A stretch of 64,000 nucleotides of DNA from WHSW01 sp963781265 (lineage in GTDB: Bacteria; Actinomycetota; Thermoleophilia; Solirubrobacterales; 70-9), in the NCBI GenBank assembly GCA_963781265.1, contig CAWAFH010000014.1, forward strand, positions 124,001 through 188,000, written 5' to 3'. Shown here in pieces: positions 15,237 to 24,126 of this stretch; position 1 is the first letter of the stretch, and every line of letters begins with the position of its first letter. The notes under the pieces were generated by a model. It was not told the DNA's origin, did no database searches, and worked only from the letters and a program-made list of their open reading frames with translations. The position numbers were made by a program, and so were the translations under genes.

Positions 15237-16811
15237 TCATCTCACAAGCTCCCTTGCGCGTAGTGCCAGCCAGAGCTCGATCCTGTCCGTGGCCCGGCCG
15301 AGATCGCGGCCGGTGAGCTCTTCGATCTTGCGGATCCGATAGCGAAGCGTGTGGCGGTGGCAGTAGAGCTGGCGCGCCGCCCGCTCCCAGTTGCCGTTGT
15401 TCTCGATGAACGCCTCGAGCGAGCGCAGCAGCTCGCCGCCGTACTCGCCCTCGGTGCGTTCGATCGGGTCGAGCAGGTCGTCGCTGTAGAGGCGCAGGGC
15501 GTCGTCGTCCTGGATCGCGAGCAGCAGCGTGAACGCGCCGAGGTCGCGGTGGGAGGCCACCTCGGGGACGTCGCCCTCGGCGAGCGACGTCGCCTCGAGC
15601 GCGCAGCGGGCCTCGTGGAAGGCGCGGCGCAGCGAGGTGACCGACGCAGGGCGGCTGGCCGCCGCGCGGACGCCGTTGCGACCGGGACCGCCGGCGAGCG
15701 CCTCGCGGGCCCGGCGAGCGGTCCCGACCGGCTCGCTGTTGGCGACGTCGACCACCGCGCAGAGCAGCGGGCGCCCGGAGGCACCGCTCGTTGCGACCAG
15801 GGCCGGGACGCCGGCATCGGAGAGGGTCGATTCGAGCGTCGCCTCGGCGGCGTCGGGGTCCTCGAGGTCGAACACGAGCACCGCCGCCTCGGCGCCGATC
15901 CCGAACGGTCGCAACCGGCCGCTGAGCTCATCGGGGCCGAGCCGGTCGCCGAGCGCGTCGGCGAGGAGGTCGCCGGCGAGCCGCCGCTCGGTCTCGCGCA
16001 CGATCCGCTCGCGCATCAGCTCGAGCCCGACGACGAGGGCGGCCTGGCGGGCGCAGAGCCGTTCGAACTCGCCGAGCGGGTCGCGCTCGGAGATCACCCC
16101 CAGCCAGGCTACGGGCGCGGCACCGCGGCGGCCCGGGACGGGGATCGCGAGCGCCCGCGCCGCGAGCGCGCCCTGCTCGGGCGTGAACGGCCCGGTCGGG
16201 GCGCTGCTCGCCTGGGCGCCGAGCTCCTCCGCGAGCGCCCCGATCGCCCCGGCCGCCGCCGGCGAGTCGGCGCCGTTGGCGCTGCGGGCGAGCTCGCGCC
16301 CGGCGCGGTCGAGCACCACGGCAGTACCGCCGATCGCGGCTCCCGTCGAGGCGAGGATCTCCTCGATCCCCTCGCCCTCGATCACCAGCCGCTCGAGCCG
16401 CTCGTGCACCTGGACCCCGCGCTCGAGCACCCCGAACGCCTCGTTGACCAGCCGCGCCGCGGCGCGCTCGGTGATCGCGATGAACGGCATCTCGTACGGG
16501 ACCTCGAACAGCGGGAGGTGGTGGGCCTCGGCGGTGTCGAGGATCGCCTTCGGGATCTTCTTGTGGTCGAAGCCGGTCCCGAAGCCGAGCCCGGCGAGGC
16601 CCTCGCCGGCGAGCAGCTCGACGTAGCGTCGCTGCTTGGTCGCCGTGCCGAGGTTGTAGCCGGTGGTCAGCAGCAGCTCGCCACCCGACAGCCACGGGGT
16701 CGGATCCTCGTGCTCGGAGATATGGACCCAGCGGACTGGGTTGTCGCCGTGCTCGGAGGCCGCGGCGAACTCGAGCCCGCAGTCCTCGAGCAGTGAGGCG
16801 ACGGTCAGCAC
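15237..16811 (-). CDS. PucR family transcriptional regulator
   Basis: A 524-residue regulator with the PucR layout. The N-terminal PucR-like domain (about 1-125) includes VHISEHEDPTPWLSGGELLL and LFEVPYEMPFIAI. A central sensory/GGDEF-like region follows, then a C-terminal helix-turn-helix of the HTH_30 type (NNGNWERAARQLYCHRHTLR, about residues 465-485, then YRIRKIEELTGRDL). PucR-type proteins control purine, amine and amino-acid catabolism genes in response to a metabolite. It lies 29 bp after the aminotransferase gene and before ald, so it most likely regulates its own operon and the divergent pot importer. The start is GTG at 16811. Confidence 0.92.
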   Translation of the reverse strand: MLTVASLLEDCGLEFAAASEHGDNPVRWVHISEHEDPTPWLSGGELLLTTGYNLGTATKQRRYVELLAGEGLAGLGFGTGFDHKKIPKAILDTAEAHHLPLFEVPYEMPFIAITERAAARLVNEAFGVLERGVQVHERLERLVIEGEGIEEILASTGAAIGGTAVVLDRAGRELARSANGADSPAAAGAIGALAEELGAQASSAPTGPFTPEQGALAARALAIPVPGRRGAAPVAWLGVISERDPLGEFERLCARQAALVVGLELMRERIVRETERRLAGDLLADALGDRLGPDELSGRLRPFGIGAEAAVLVFDLEDPDAAEATLESTLSDAGVPALVATSGASGRPLLCAVVDVANSEPVGTARRAREALAGGPGRNGVRAAASRPASVTSLRRAFHEARCALEATSLAEGDVPEVASHRDLGAFTLLLAIQDDDALRLYSDDLLDPIERTEGEYGGELLRSLEAFIENNGNWERAARQLYCHRHTLRYRIRKIEELTGRDLGRATDRIELWLALRARELVR

Positions 16812-16839
16812 CGGGCTCCCTCTGAGCCGCCCGCGCGGC

Positions 16840-18252
16840 TCAGATGTCCTCGGTCCGGAACGAACCCGAGCCGAGCCGCTCCGCCGCCTCGGTCAGCACC
16901 GGCCGCAGGACCGCCTCGATCTCCTCGAACTGCTCCGTGTCGCAGGTCAGCGGCGGTGACAGCTGCAAGACGGGGTCGCCCCGGTCATCCGCGCGGCAGA
17001 TCAACCCGCGGCGGTACAGCTCGCCGGAGAGGAAGCCGCGCAGCAGGTGCTCGGACTCCTCGTGCGAGAAGCTCTCCTTGGTCGTCTGGTCCTTGACCAG
17101 TTCGATCGCGTGGAAGTAGCCGGCGCCGCGAACGTCGCCGACGATCGGGATGTCGCGCAGGCCCTCGAGCATGCCGCGGAACTCGGCCTCCTTCTCGAGC
17201 ACGTGGCCACAGAGGTCCTCGCGCTCGAAGATGTCGAGGTTGGCCATCGCCGCGGCCGCCGCGACCGGGTGGCCGGCGAACGTCGATCCGTGGGTGAACG
17301 ACTCGGTCCCGTGCGCGAACGGCTCGTAGACGCGGTCGGAGGCGATCATCGCCCCCATCGGCGCGTAGGCCGAGGTCAGCGCCTTCGCGGTGGTCACGAT
17401 GTCGGGCTGATACCCGTATCGCTCGCAGCCGAAGTAGTAGCCGAGCCGGCCCCAGGCGCAGATCACCTCGTCGGAGACCAGCAGGACGTTGTGGCGATCG
17501 CAGATCTCGCGGACGCGGTCGAAGTAGCCGTCCTGCGGGACGAAGCAGCCGCCGGCGTTCTGCATCGGCTCGAGGATGACCGCGCCGACGGTCTCCGGCC
17601 CCTCGAACTCGATCGCCGCCTCGATCTGGTCGGCGGCCCAGAGCGGGTCGCGGTCGGCGGGCCAGTGGTAGCTGTTGGTGTTCGGCGCCTTGATCCCGCC
17701 GGGAACGAGGGGCTCGAAATCGGTCCGCAGCGACGTGATCCCGGTCGCCTGCAGCGCCCCGAGCGTCGTCCCGTGGTACGCGACGTCGCGCGACAGGAAC
17801 TTGATCTTGCGCGGGTTGCCGGTGCGCTGGTGGTAGGCGCGGGCGAGCTTGATCGCCGACTCGACCGCCTCGGAGCCGCTGTTCGTGAAGAAGACCCGGT
17901 TGAGGTCGCCCGGGGCGAGGTCCGCGATCCGCTCGGCGAGCTCGATCGCCCGCGGGTGGGCGTAGCTCCAGATCGTGATGAAGTCGAGCTCGCGGACCTG
18001 AGCCGCCATCGCGTCGCCGATCTCGGTCCGGCCGTGGCCGGCGTTGACGCAGAACAGCGCGGCGAGGCCGTCGAGGTATCGCTTGCCGTGCTCGTCGTAG
18101 ACATAGGGGCCCTCGCCGCGGACGATCACCGGCACGTGGTTGACGCTGTCGTAGGAACCCATCCGCGTGAAGTGCATCCACAGGTGGCGCTTCGCCGCCT
18201 CCTGCAGGTCGCTGCCCGCCGCGGTCCGGGTCGCCGTATCGGTTGACGCCAT
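16840..18252 (-). CDS. Class III aminotransferase, putative putrescine/diamine--pyruvate aminotransferase
   Basis: A 470-residue PLP enzyme. It begins at the ATG at 18252 after AAAGGAGAGAG; the upstream in-frame extension to 18339 has no ribosome-binding site. The fold-type I class III pattern is clear: GLAALFCVNAGHGRTEI, FFTNSGSEAVESAIKLAR, AYHGTTLGALQATG, the cofactor aspartate in VLLVSDEVICAWGRLG, and the Schiff-base lysine in VTTAKALTSAYAPMGA. These features resemble SpuC-type putrescine--pyruvate and omega-amino-acid--pyruvate aminotransferases. The chemistry would be putrescine plus pyruvate giving 4-aminobutanal plus L-alanine. The downstream alanine dehydrogenase and aldehyde dehydrogenase fit exactly; the specificity remains an inference. 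Confidence 0.9.
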   Translation of the reverse strand: MASTDTATRTAAGSDLQEAAKRHLWMHFTRMGSYDSVNHVPVIVRGEGPYVYDEHGKRYLDGLAALFCVNAGHGRTEIGDAMAAQVRELDFITIWSYAHPRAIELAERIADLAPGDLNRVFFTNSGSEAVESAIKLARAYHQRTGNPRKIKFLSRDVAYHGTTLGALQATGITSLRTDFEPLVPGGIKAPNTNSYHWPADRDPLWAADQIEAAIEFEGPETVGAVILEPMQNAGGCFVPQDGYFDRVREICDRHNVLLVSDEVICAWGRLGYYFGCERYGYQPDIVTTAKALTSAYAPMGAMIASDRVYEPFAHGTESFTHGSTFAGHPVAAAAAMANLDIFEREDLCGHVLEKEAEFRGMLEGLRDIPIVGDVRGAGYFHAIELVKDQTTKESFSHEESEHLLRGFLSGELYRRGLICRADDRGDPVLQLSPPLTCDTEQFEEIEAVLRPVLTEAAERLGSGSFRTEDI

Positions 18253-18496
18253 CTCTCTCCTTTTCAGGCCGCTGGGACGAGTGGTCCAGCGCGCATCGAC
18301 GTTCCGTACAACCGTAGCCGCCTCACAGCCCGAACTCAACCGGGATTCGGTTCAACGTACGACGGCGGTCTTCTACACCGTGTATAACGGCGGTTGGACG
18401 TTTTGGGACTTTCGCCACTTGCAACAATCGCAGCGGCGACTTAGCCTGAGCGGCGTCCGCGCAGCGGTGGCTTTGTCTGATGAGGAGAGGACGGGT
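18253..18496. promoter_or_regulatory. Divergent regulatory region between the aminotransferase operon and potADBC
   Basis: This 244-bp gap separates two divergent operons of related function. It holds an imperfect 19-base dyad at 18336-18354 (TCAACCG-GGATT-CGGTTCA, 6 of 7 arm positions paired), a candidate PucR operator. TATAAC at 18383-18388 resembles a -10 for the rightward operon, without a good -35 at the usual distance. GTTCCGT at 18301-18307 matches one half of the palindrome at 7174, possibly by chance. Confidence 0.4.
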
Positions 18497-19618
18497 TTGA
18501 GCGAAGCGAGCGTGTACCTACAGGGAGTCTCGAAGGCATTCGACGACTTCGTGGCGGTGCGGGAGATGGATCTCGAGATCGCGCACGGTGAGTTCTTCAC
18601 CATGCTCGGGCCGTCGGGATGCGGCAAGACGACGACGCTGCGGATGATCGCCGGCTTCGAGCAGCCGACCACGGGCTCGGTGATGATCGAGGGGACCAAC
18701 GTCGCCGGGCTGCCCGCCCACAAGCGGCCCACCAACACGGTCTTTCAGAGCTACGCGCTCTTCCCCCACCTGAGCGTCGGCGAGAACGTCGCCTTCGGGC
18801 TCGAGCGCAAGAAGGTCGGCCGCGACGAGATCAAGCGCCGCGTCGAGTCCGAGCTCGAGCGAGTCGGGCTCGCGGCCGAGATCAACCGGCGCCCCAACCA
18901 GCTCTCCGGCGGCATGCAGCAGCGGGTCGCGCTCGCCCGCGCACTCGTCAACCTGCCGAAGGTGCTGCTGCTCGACGAGCCGCTCGGCGCCCTCGACCTG
19001 AAGCTGCGCAAGGGCCTGCAGCTCGAGCTGAAGGGCATCCAGCGCGAGGTCGGGATCACCTTTGTCTACGTCACCCACGATCAGGAGGAGGCGCTGACGA
19101 TGTCCGACCGGATCGCGGTCATGAACCGCGGCCGGATCGAGCAGTGCGACGGGCCCGAGGCCGTCTACGAGCGGCCGACCACGACCTTCGTCGCCGGGTT
19201 CATCGGGGTCTCGAACCTGATGCCGGGCCAGGTGACGGCCGCCAACGGCGCCGGCTCGAAGGTGAAGCTCGACGCCGGGGTCGAGATCGATGCGCCGACC
19301 GACGGCCTCTCGACCGGCGAGCGCTGCCACGCCGTCGTCCGCCCGGAGAAGCTCGTCATCTCGACCAACGGGACCACGCCGGCCAACCCGAACTGGCCGG
19401 CGGTCCAGGGCCAGGTCGAGAGCTCGGTCTACCTCGGGACCTCGACCCAGATCGTGGTCAAGCTCGCCGGCGACGTGCGGATGACGGTGCTGGTGCCGAA
19501 CGCCGACGAGGCCGAGCGCGCCAGGCTGCCCGGCGGGGGCGCCAACGTCAGCCTCTCCTGGGCGCCGGAGCACATTCACGTGGTCAGGGAGTCGGAGGAA
19601 GCGCCCGCGCCGGCATGA
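18497..19618 (+). CDS. potA: Spermidine/putrescine ABC transporter ATP-binding protein
   Basis: A 373-residue ATPase of the CUT/PotA type. Walker A is GPSGCGKTT (from residue 38), the Q-loop lies in FQSYALFPHLSVGENV, the signature is LSGGMQQRVALARAL, Walker B is VLLLDEPLGALD, and the switch His is in YVTHDQEEALT. A C-terminal TOBE domain spans about 275-365 (TGERCHAVVRPEKL, LGTSTQIVVKL). The TTG at 18497 is chosen because GAGGAGAGG lies 6 bases upstream; the longer frame runs antisense into the aminotransferase. It heads potA-potD-potB-potC and overlaps potD by 4 bp (ATGA). As the only PotA-type ATPase in the window it may also power the fused permease at 2.7 kb. Confidence 0.95.
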   Translation: MSEASVYLQGVSKAFDDFVAVREMDLEIAHGEFFTMLGPSGCGKTTTLRMIAGFEQPTTGSVMIEGTNVAGLPAHKRPTNTVFQSYALFPHLSVGENVAFGLERKKVGRDEIKRRVESELERVGLAAEINRRPNQLSGGMQQRVALARALVNLPKVLLLDEPLGALDLKLRKGLQLELKGIQREVGITFVYVTHDQEEALTMSDRIAVMNRGRIEQCDGPEAVYERPTTTFVAGFIGVSNLMPGQVTAANGAGSKVKLDAGVEIDAPTDGLSTGERCHAVVRPEKLVISTNGTTPANPNWPAVQGQVESSVYLGTSTQIVVKLAGDVRMTVLVPNADEAERARLPGGGANVSLSWAPEHIHVVRESEEAPAPA

Positions 19619-20770
19619 GCACCGCGAGCTTCAACCGGCCACGCGGCTCGATGAAGCTGTGGATAGCCCTGGCGCTGCTCGCCGGGCTGATCTTCGCCGG
19701 CTGCGAGCAAGCCGTGATCGGTGGCCCCCAGACCGGCGACGTGCAGACCGTCGACGCCTCGGGCAAGCCCGAGGGCGAGGTCACGATCTCCAACTGGCCG
19801 CTCTACATCGACAAGGAGACGATCGGCGACTTCGAGGACGCAGACCGGGATCACGGTCAAGTACATCGAGGACGTCAACGACAACGCCGAGTTCTTCGGC
19901 AAGGTGCAGCCGCAGCTCGATCAGGGCGAGTCGGGCGGCCGCTCGATCTTCGTCGTCACCGACTGGATGGCGAACAAGATGCACGAGCTCGGCTACCTGC
20001 AGAACTTCGACAAGACGGCGATGCAGAACAACTACAAGAACCTCGTCCCGAGCCTCGCCAACCCGCCGTTCGACCCCAACCGCGACTACTCGATGCCGTG
20101 GCAGACGGGCCTCACCGGACTCACGGTCCGCAGGGATCTGGCCCCGGACGCGACCTCGATCTGCGACCTCTTCGACCCCCAGTACGCGGGCAAGGTCGAG
20201 ATGCTGACCGAGATGCGCGACACGGTCCCGCTGGTGATGAAGTGCATGGGGGTCGACCTCGACCAGGCGACCACCGACGACTGGCTGGCAGCGATCGCGA
20301 AGATTCAGGACGCGGTCGATTCCGGTCAGATCCGCCGCTTCACCGGCAACGACTACGCCCGCGACCTGACCTCGGGTGACGCGGTCGCGGTCATCGGCTG
20401 GTCCGGCGACGCCGTCCAGCTGCAGGCCGACAACCCGGACATCGAGTGGCGGATGCCGGAGGAGGGCTGCATGGTCTGGTCCGACAACATGGTGATCCCG
20501 ATCGGCGCGCCGAACCCGGCCGCGGCCGAGGCGTTCATGAACTACGTCTACGACCCGGTCCACCAGGCGCAGATCGAGGCCTACGTCAACTACGTCTCGC
20601 CGGTCGCCGGGACCAAGGAAGTGCTGCTCAAGGACGACCCCGAGATCGCCAACAACAAGCTGATCTTCCCGCCTGACAAGTTCCTCGCCCCGTGCGACAC
20701 CGCCCCGCCGCTGACCGGCAAGGCCGAGCAGGACGTCACGCAGGCGTTCGAGAACGCGGTCAACGGATGA
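19615..20770 (+). CDS. potD: Spermidine/putrescine-binding lipoprotein (second copy), interrupted by an apparent frameshift
   Basis: Translation from the ATG at 19615 (overlapping potA by ATGA) gives a lipoprotein signal with Cys30 in LIFAGC, then VTISNWPLYIDKETIGDFED, and then loses homology. The reading frame that continues the protein, QTGITVKYIEDVNDNAEFFG to the stop at 20770, is offset by one base. The switch lies at about 19838-19842, where GAGGACGCAGACC has one base too many. After correction the protein is about 384 residues and closely parallels the first PotD (DWMANKMHELGYLQ, GWSGDAVQLQADN). All downstream codons are conserved and free of stops and the operon around it is intact, so I suspect a sequencing error; a genuine recent mutation is possible. 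Confidence 0.85.
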
Positions 20771-20774
20771 CCTG

Positions 20775-21641
20775 ATGAAGACCCGCAAGCTGACGCCCTA
20801 CCTGCTGCTGGCACCCGGGCTGCTGTGGCTGATCGTCTTCTTCGTCATCCCGCTCTACTACTCGGGCAAGCTGTCGCTGTACGGCGGCGACTCGCTCGAG
20901 CAGGGCTTCAGCTTCGACTGGGACTGGTCGAACTTCTCCGACAGCCTGTCGCTGTACGACACGCAGTTCGTGCGCTCGCTGATCTACGCGGGGATCGCGA
21001 CCATCCTCTGCCTGCTGATCGGCTACCCGGTCGCCTACGCGATCGCCTTCAAGGCGGGCAAGTGGCGCAACCTGTTCCTGTTCGCGGTGATCGCGCCGTT
21101 CTTCACCACCTACCTGATCCGGACCCTCGCCTGGGAGACGATCCTCTCCGACGAGAGCCCGGTGGTGAGCGTCCTGCAGACGCTCCACATCGTCCCCGAA
21201 GACGGGCGGGTGCTGGCAACGGCGCCGGCGGTGATCGCCGGGCTCACCTACAACTTCCTCCCGTTCATGATCCTGCCGCTGTACGCGAGCCTCGAGCGCG
21301 TCGATTCGCGTCTGATCGAGGCCGCCAACGACCTCTACGCGAGCGGCCGCACCGCCTTTCGCAAGGTCACGCTGCCGATCACCGCCCCCGGGATCGTCGC
21401 CGGCACGCTGCTCACCTTCATCCCGGCGATGGGCGACTACGTCAACGCCTTCTTCCTCGGCGGCGCCAACAACAAGATGATCGGCAACACGATCCAGTCG
21501 CTCTACATCACCCAGCGCGACTATCCCTCGGCGGCGGCGCTCTCGTTCGTGCTGATGGCCGGGATCATGGCGATCGTCTTCGTCTACATCCGCTTCGCCG
21601 GGTCCGAGGCCCTGATGGGCGAAGAGGAGGCGCCTGCCTAG
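20775..21641 (+). CDS. potB: Polyamine ABC transporter permease, PotB type
   Basis: A 288-residue inner-membrane permease with six predicted helices. The start LLLAPGLLWLIVFFVIPLYY and the EAA loop EAANDLYASGRTAFRKVTLP (near residue 180) are typical. It corresponds closely to the N-terminal half of the fused permease at 2708, including the shared stretch VIAPFFTTYLIRTLAWETIL. It starts 4 bp after the potD stop and pairs with PotC downstream. Confidence 0.93.
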   Translation: MKTRKLTPYLLLAPGLLWLIVFFVIPLYYSGKLSLYGGDSLEQGFSFDWDWSNFSDSLSLYDTQFVRSLIYAGIATILCLLIGYPVAYAIAFKAGKWRNLFLFAVIAPFFTTYLIRTLAWETILSDESPVVSVLQTLHIVPEDGRVLATAPAVIAGLTYNFLPFMILPLYASLERVDSRLIEAANDLYASGRTAFRKVTLPITAPGIVAGTLLTFIPAMGDYVNAFFLGGANNKMIGNTIQSLYITQRDYPSAAALSFVLMAGIMAIVFVYIRFAGSEALMGEEEAPA

Positions 21642-21693
21642 TGAGGCGGAGCGAAGCGAAGCCGAGCCGCGCCGCCGTTGAGGCGCTTGTCTG

Positions 21694-22560
21694 ATGGCCT
21701 GGCTCAAGCGCAACTGGCTGATGATCTTCGCCTCGCTGGCGGTGATCTACATGCTGCTGCCGATCGCGGTGATCATCGGCTTCTCGTTCAACGATCCGGC
21801 CGGTCGCTACAACTTCACCTGGGTCGGGTTCACGCTCGAGCACTGGAAGAACGCGTTCGGGATCCCGGAGCTCAACGACGCGCTGCTCAAGAGCCTCGAG
21901 CTGGCCGCGCTCGCGACCCTGGTCGCGACCGCGCTCGGGACGATGATCGCGCTCGCCCTGGTCCGCTACGAGTTCTTCGGCCGCCGGGCCTCCAACTTCC
22001 TGATCGTGATCCCGATGGCGACCCCGGAGGTCGTGATCGGGGCGGCGCTGCTCTCGATGTTCCTGATCTACGGGATCTCGCTCGGCTTCGTCACCCTGCT
22101 GATCGCCCACGTGATGTTCTGCATCAGCTTCGTCGTCGTCGTGGTGCGCTCGCGGCTGATCGGCTTCGACCGCCGGCTCGAGGAGGCGGCGCGCGACCTC
22201 GGCGCCGACGCCTTCACGACCTTCCGCAAGGTCACGCTGCCGCTGATCATGCCCGGGATCGTCGGCGCCGGGATGCTCTCGTTCGCCCTCTCGATCGACG
22301 ACTTCGTGATCTCGAACTTCAACTCGGGGACCACCGTCACCTTCCCGCTCTACATCTTCGGCGCCGCCCAGCGCGGCATCCCGGTCGAGGTCAACGTGAT
22401 CGCGACGATGCTCTTCGGGCTCACCGTGATCGCGATGGTGTTCACGATCTGGCAGCAGGCGCGGGCCGAGAAGCTCGCCGCGATTCGGCCCGACCAGGAG
22501 GGCGAAGCCCCGGTCCCGGTCTCCGTCTCGCAAGCCCCCGGCACCGCCGCCGCAGGATAG
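21694..22560 (+). CDS. potC: Polyamine ABC transporter permease, PotC type
   Basis: A 288-residue permease with the PotC opening VIYMLLPIAVIIGFSFNDPA and EAA loop EEAARDLGADAFTTFRKVTL. The conserved C-terminal part SIDDFVISNFNSGTTVTFPL is shared with the second half of the fused permease at 2708. A 52-bp spacer separates it from potB, and the ATG lacks an obvious ribosome-binding site. With PotA, PotB and the binding lipoprotein it completes a polyamine importer. Confidence 0.93.
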   Translation: MAWLKRNWLMIFASLAVIYMLLPIAVIIGFSFNDPAGRYNFTWVGFTLEHWKNAFGIPELNDALLKSLELAALATLVATALGTMIALALVRYEFFGRRASNFLIVIPMATPEVVIGAALLSMFLIYGISLGFVTLLIAHVMFCISFVVVVVRSRLIGFDRRLEEAARDLGADAFTTFRKVTLPLIMPGIVGAGMLSFALSIDDFVISNFNSGTTVTFPLYIFGAAQRGIPVEVNVIATMLFGLTVIAMVFTIWQQARAEKLAAIRPDQEGEAPVPVSVSQAPGTAAAG

Positions 22561-22573
22561 GGTGGGGCGCGGG

Positions 22574-22597
22574 CCCGGCGCAGGGAGTCGCGCCGGG
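22574..22597 (+). terminator. Stem-loop between potC and the APC permease gene
   Basis: Perfect 8-bp arms CCCGGCGC/GCGCCGGG with an 8-base loop lie 13 bp past the potC stop and 11 bp before the next ATG. No U-run follows, so it could be an attenuator or an mRNA processing barrier rather than a strong terminator. Confidence 0.35.
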
Positions 22598-22608
22598 GGC
22601 CGAGACGC

Positions 22609-24126
22609 ATGGAGAGCACGACCGCGAAGCTGACCGACGTACCGCCCGAGGGCGGGGCGTCGAGCGGCGACAAGGGGCTGAAGACCGGCGCGATCGGGCT
22701 GATCTCCAGCGTCGTGATCGGCGTCGCCTCGACCGCGCCCGGTTACAGCCTCGCCGCCAGCCTCGGCTTCGTCGTCGCCGCGGGAGTCGGGCTGCAGTCG
22801 CCGGCGATCTTCCTGGTCGCGTTCCTGCCGATGCTCTGCATCGCCTTCGCCTACTACTACCTCAACCGCGACGACCCGGATTGCGGCACCACCTTCACCT
22901 GGGTGACCAAGGCGATGGGACCGCAGATCGGCTGGATCGGCGGCTGGGCGATCATCGTCGCCGACATCATCGTGATGGCCAACCTGGCGCAGATCGCCGG
23001 CCTCTACAGCTTCCTGCTGATCGGCGTCGACGCCCCGTCGACCTTCCTCGTCACCCTGGTCGGGGTCCTCTGGATCGCGATCATGACCTACATCTGCACG
23101 GTCGGGATCGAGCTCTCGGCCAAGACCCAGTGGTACCTGCTCGGCGCCGAGATCGTGACCCTGGCGCTGTTCGCGATCGTCGCCCTGGTCCGGGTCTACG
23201 CCGGCGACTTCCCCGACTCGATCGACCCCTCGCTGTCGTGGCTGAACCCGTTCGAGATCGACTCGACCACGGCGCTGATCGACGGCGTCCTGGTCGCCGT
23301 GTTCATCTACTGGGGCTGGGACAGCGCCGTGTCCGTGAACGAGGAGACCGAGGACCCGAGCGAGGGCCCGGGGCGATCGGCGGTGATCTCGACCCTGATC
23401 CTGCTCGGGATCTACGTGATCGTCGCGGTCGCCGCCCAGGCCGTCCACGGGCCCGAGTTCCTGCAGCACCACAAGGACGACGTGCTCTCCGGCCTCGGCA
23501 CCGACGTGTTGCCGTCGCCGCTCGACAAGCTGCTGATCATCGCCGTGCTCACCTCGGCGGCGGCCTCGACGCAGACGACGATCCTGCCGACCGCGCGGAC
23601 GTCGCTGTCGATGGCGGCGATGCGCGCGATCCCGAAGACGTTCGCGGCCGTCCACCGCCGCTTCCAGACCCCGCACATCTCGACGATCGTCATGGGCGTG
23701 GTCTCGATCGTCTGGTACGTGGGCCTGACGCTGGTCTCCGAGGACGTGCTCGGCGACTCGATCGCGGCGCTCGGCCTGATGATCGCCTTCTACTACGGGC
23801 TCACGGGGTTCGCGTGCACGTGGTACTACCGCAAGGAGATCTTCACGAGCGTCAAGGCGTTCTTCGCGGTCGGCGTGATGCCGCTGCTCGGCGGGATCAG
23901 CCTCGCCTACATCTTCTTCAAGGCCGCGTCGGACCTCGCCGAGCCCGGCAAGCGCGACGTCCTCGGGCTCGGGCCGCCGCTCGCGATCGCGATCGCCTTC
24001 GGCATCCTCGGGATCGTGCTGATGGTCGCCCAATGGATCAACTCGCCGGAGTTCTTCCGCCGTAAGGCGGCTACGGCCCCGCCCGGGAGCCTCGATCCGA
24101 AACCGGCCCCTGGAGGTGCCTCATGA
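22609..24126 (+). CDS. APC superfamily amino acid/polyamine permease
   Basis: A 505-residue transporter with about twelve hydrophobic segments. The first helix, GLISSVVIGVASTAPGYSLA, carries the unwound substrate-binding GVASTAPGYS pattern of the amino acid-polyamine-organocation superfamily, and NRDDPDCGTTFTWVTKAMGP is the matching loop before helix 3. It probably imports an amino acid, polyamine or product such as GABA by cation symport. Position directly behind potADBC supports a role in amine uptake. Its stop overlaps the universal stress protein start (ATGA), and the strong ribosome-binding site GGAGGTG for that gene lies inside this one. Confidence 0.88.
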   Translation: MESTTAKLTDVPPEGGASSGDKGLKTGAIGLISSVVIGVASTAPGYSLAASLGFVVAAGVGLQSPAIFLVAFLPMLCIAFAYYYLNRDDPDCGTTFTWVTKAMGPQIGWIGGWAIIVADIIVMANLAQIAGLYSFLLIGVDAPSTFLVTLVGVLWIAIMTYICTVGIELSAKTQWYLLGAEIVTLALFAIVALVRVYAGDFPDSIDPSLSWLNPFEIDSTTALIDGVLVAVFIYWGWDSAVSVNEETEDPSEGPGRSAVISTLILLGIYVIVAVAAQAVHGPEFLQHHKDDVLSGLGTDVLPSPLDKLLIIAVLTSAAASTQTTILPTARTSLSMAAMRAIPKTFAAVHRRFQTPHISTIVMGVVSIVWYVGLTLVSEDVLGDSIAALGLMIAFYYGLTGFACTWYYRKEIFTSVKAFFAVGVMPLLGGISLAYIFFKAASDLAEPGKRDVLGLGPPLAIAIAFGILGIVLMVAQWINSPEFFRRKAATAPPGSLDPKPAPGGAS

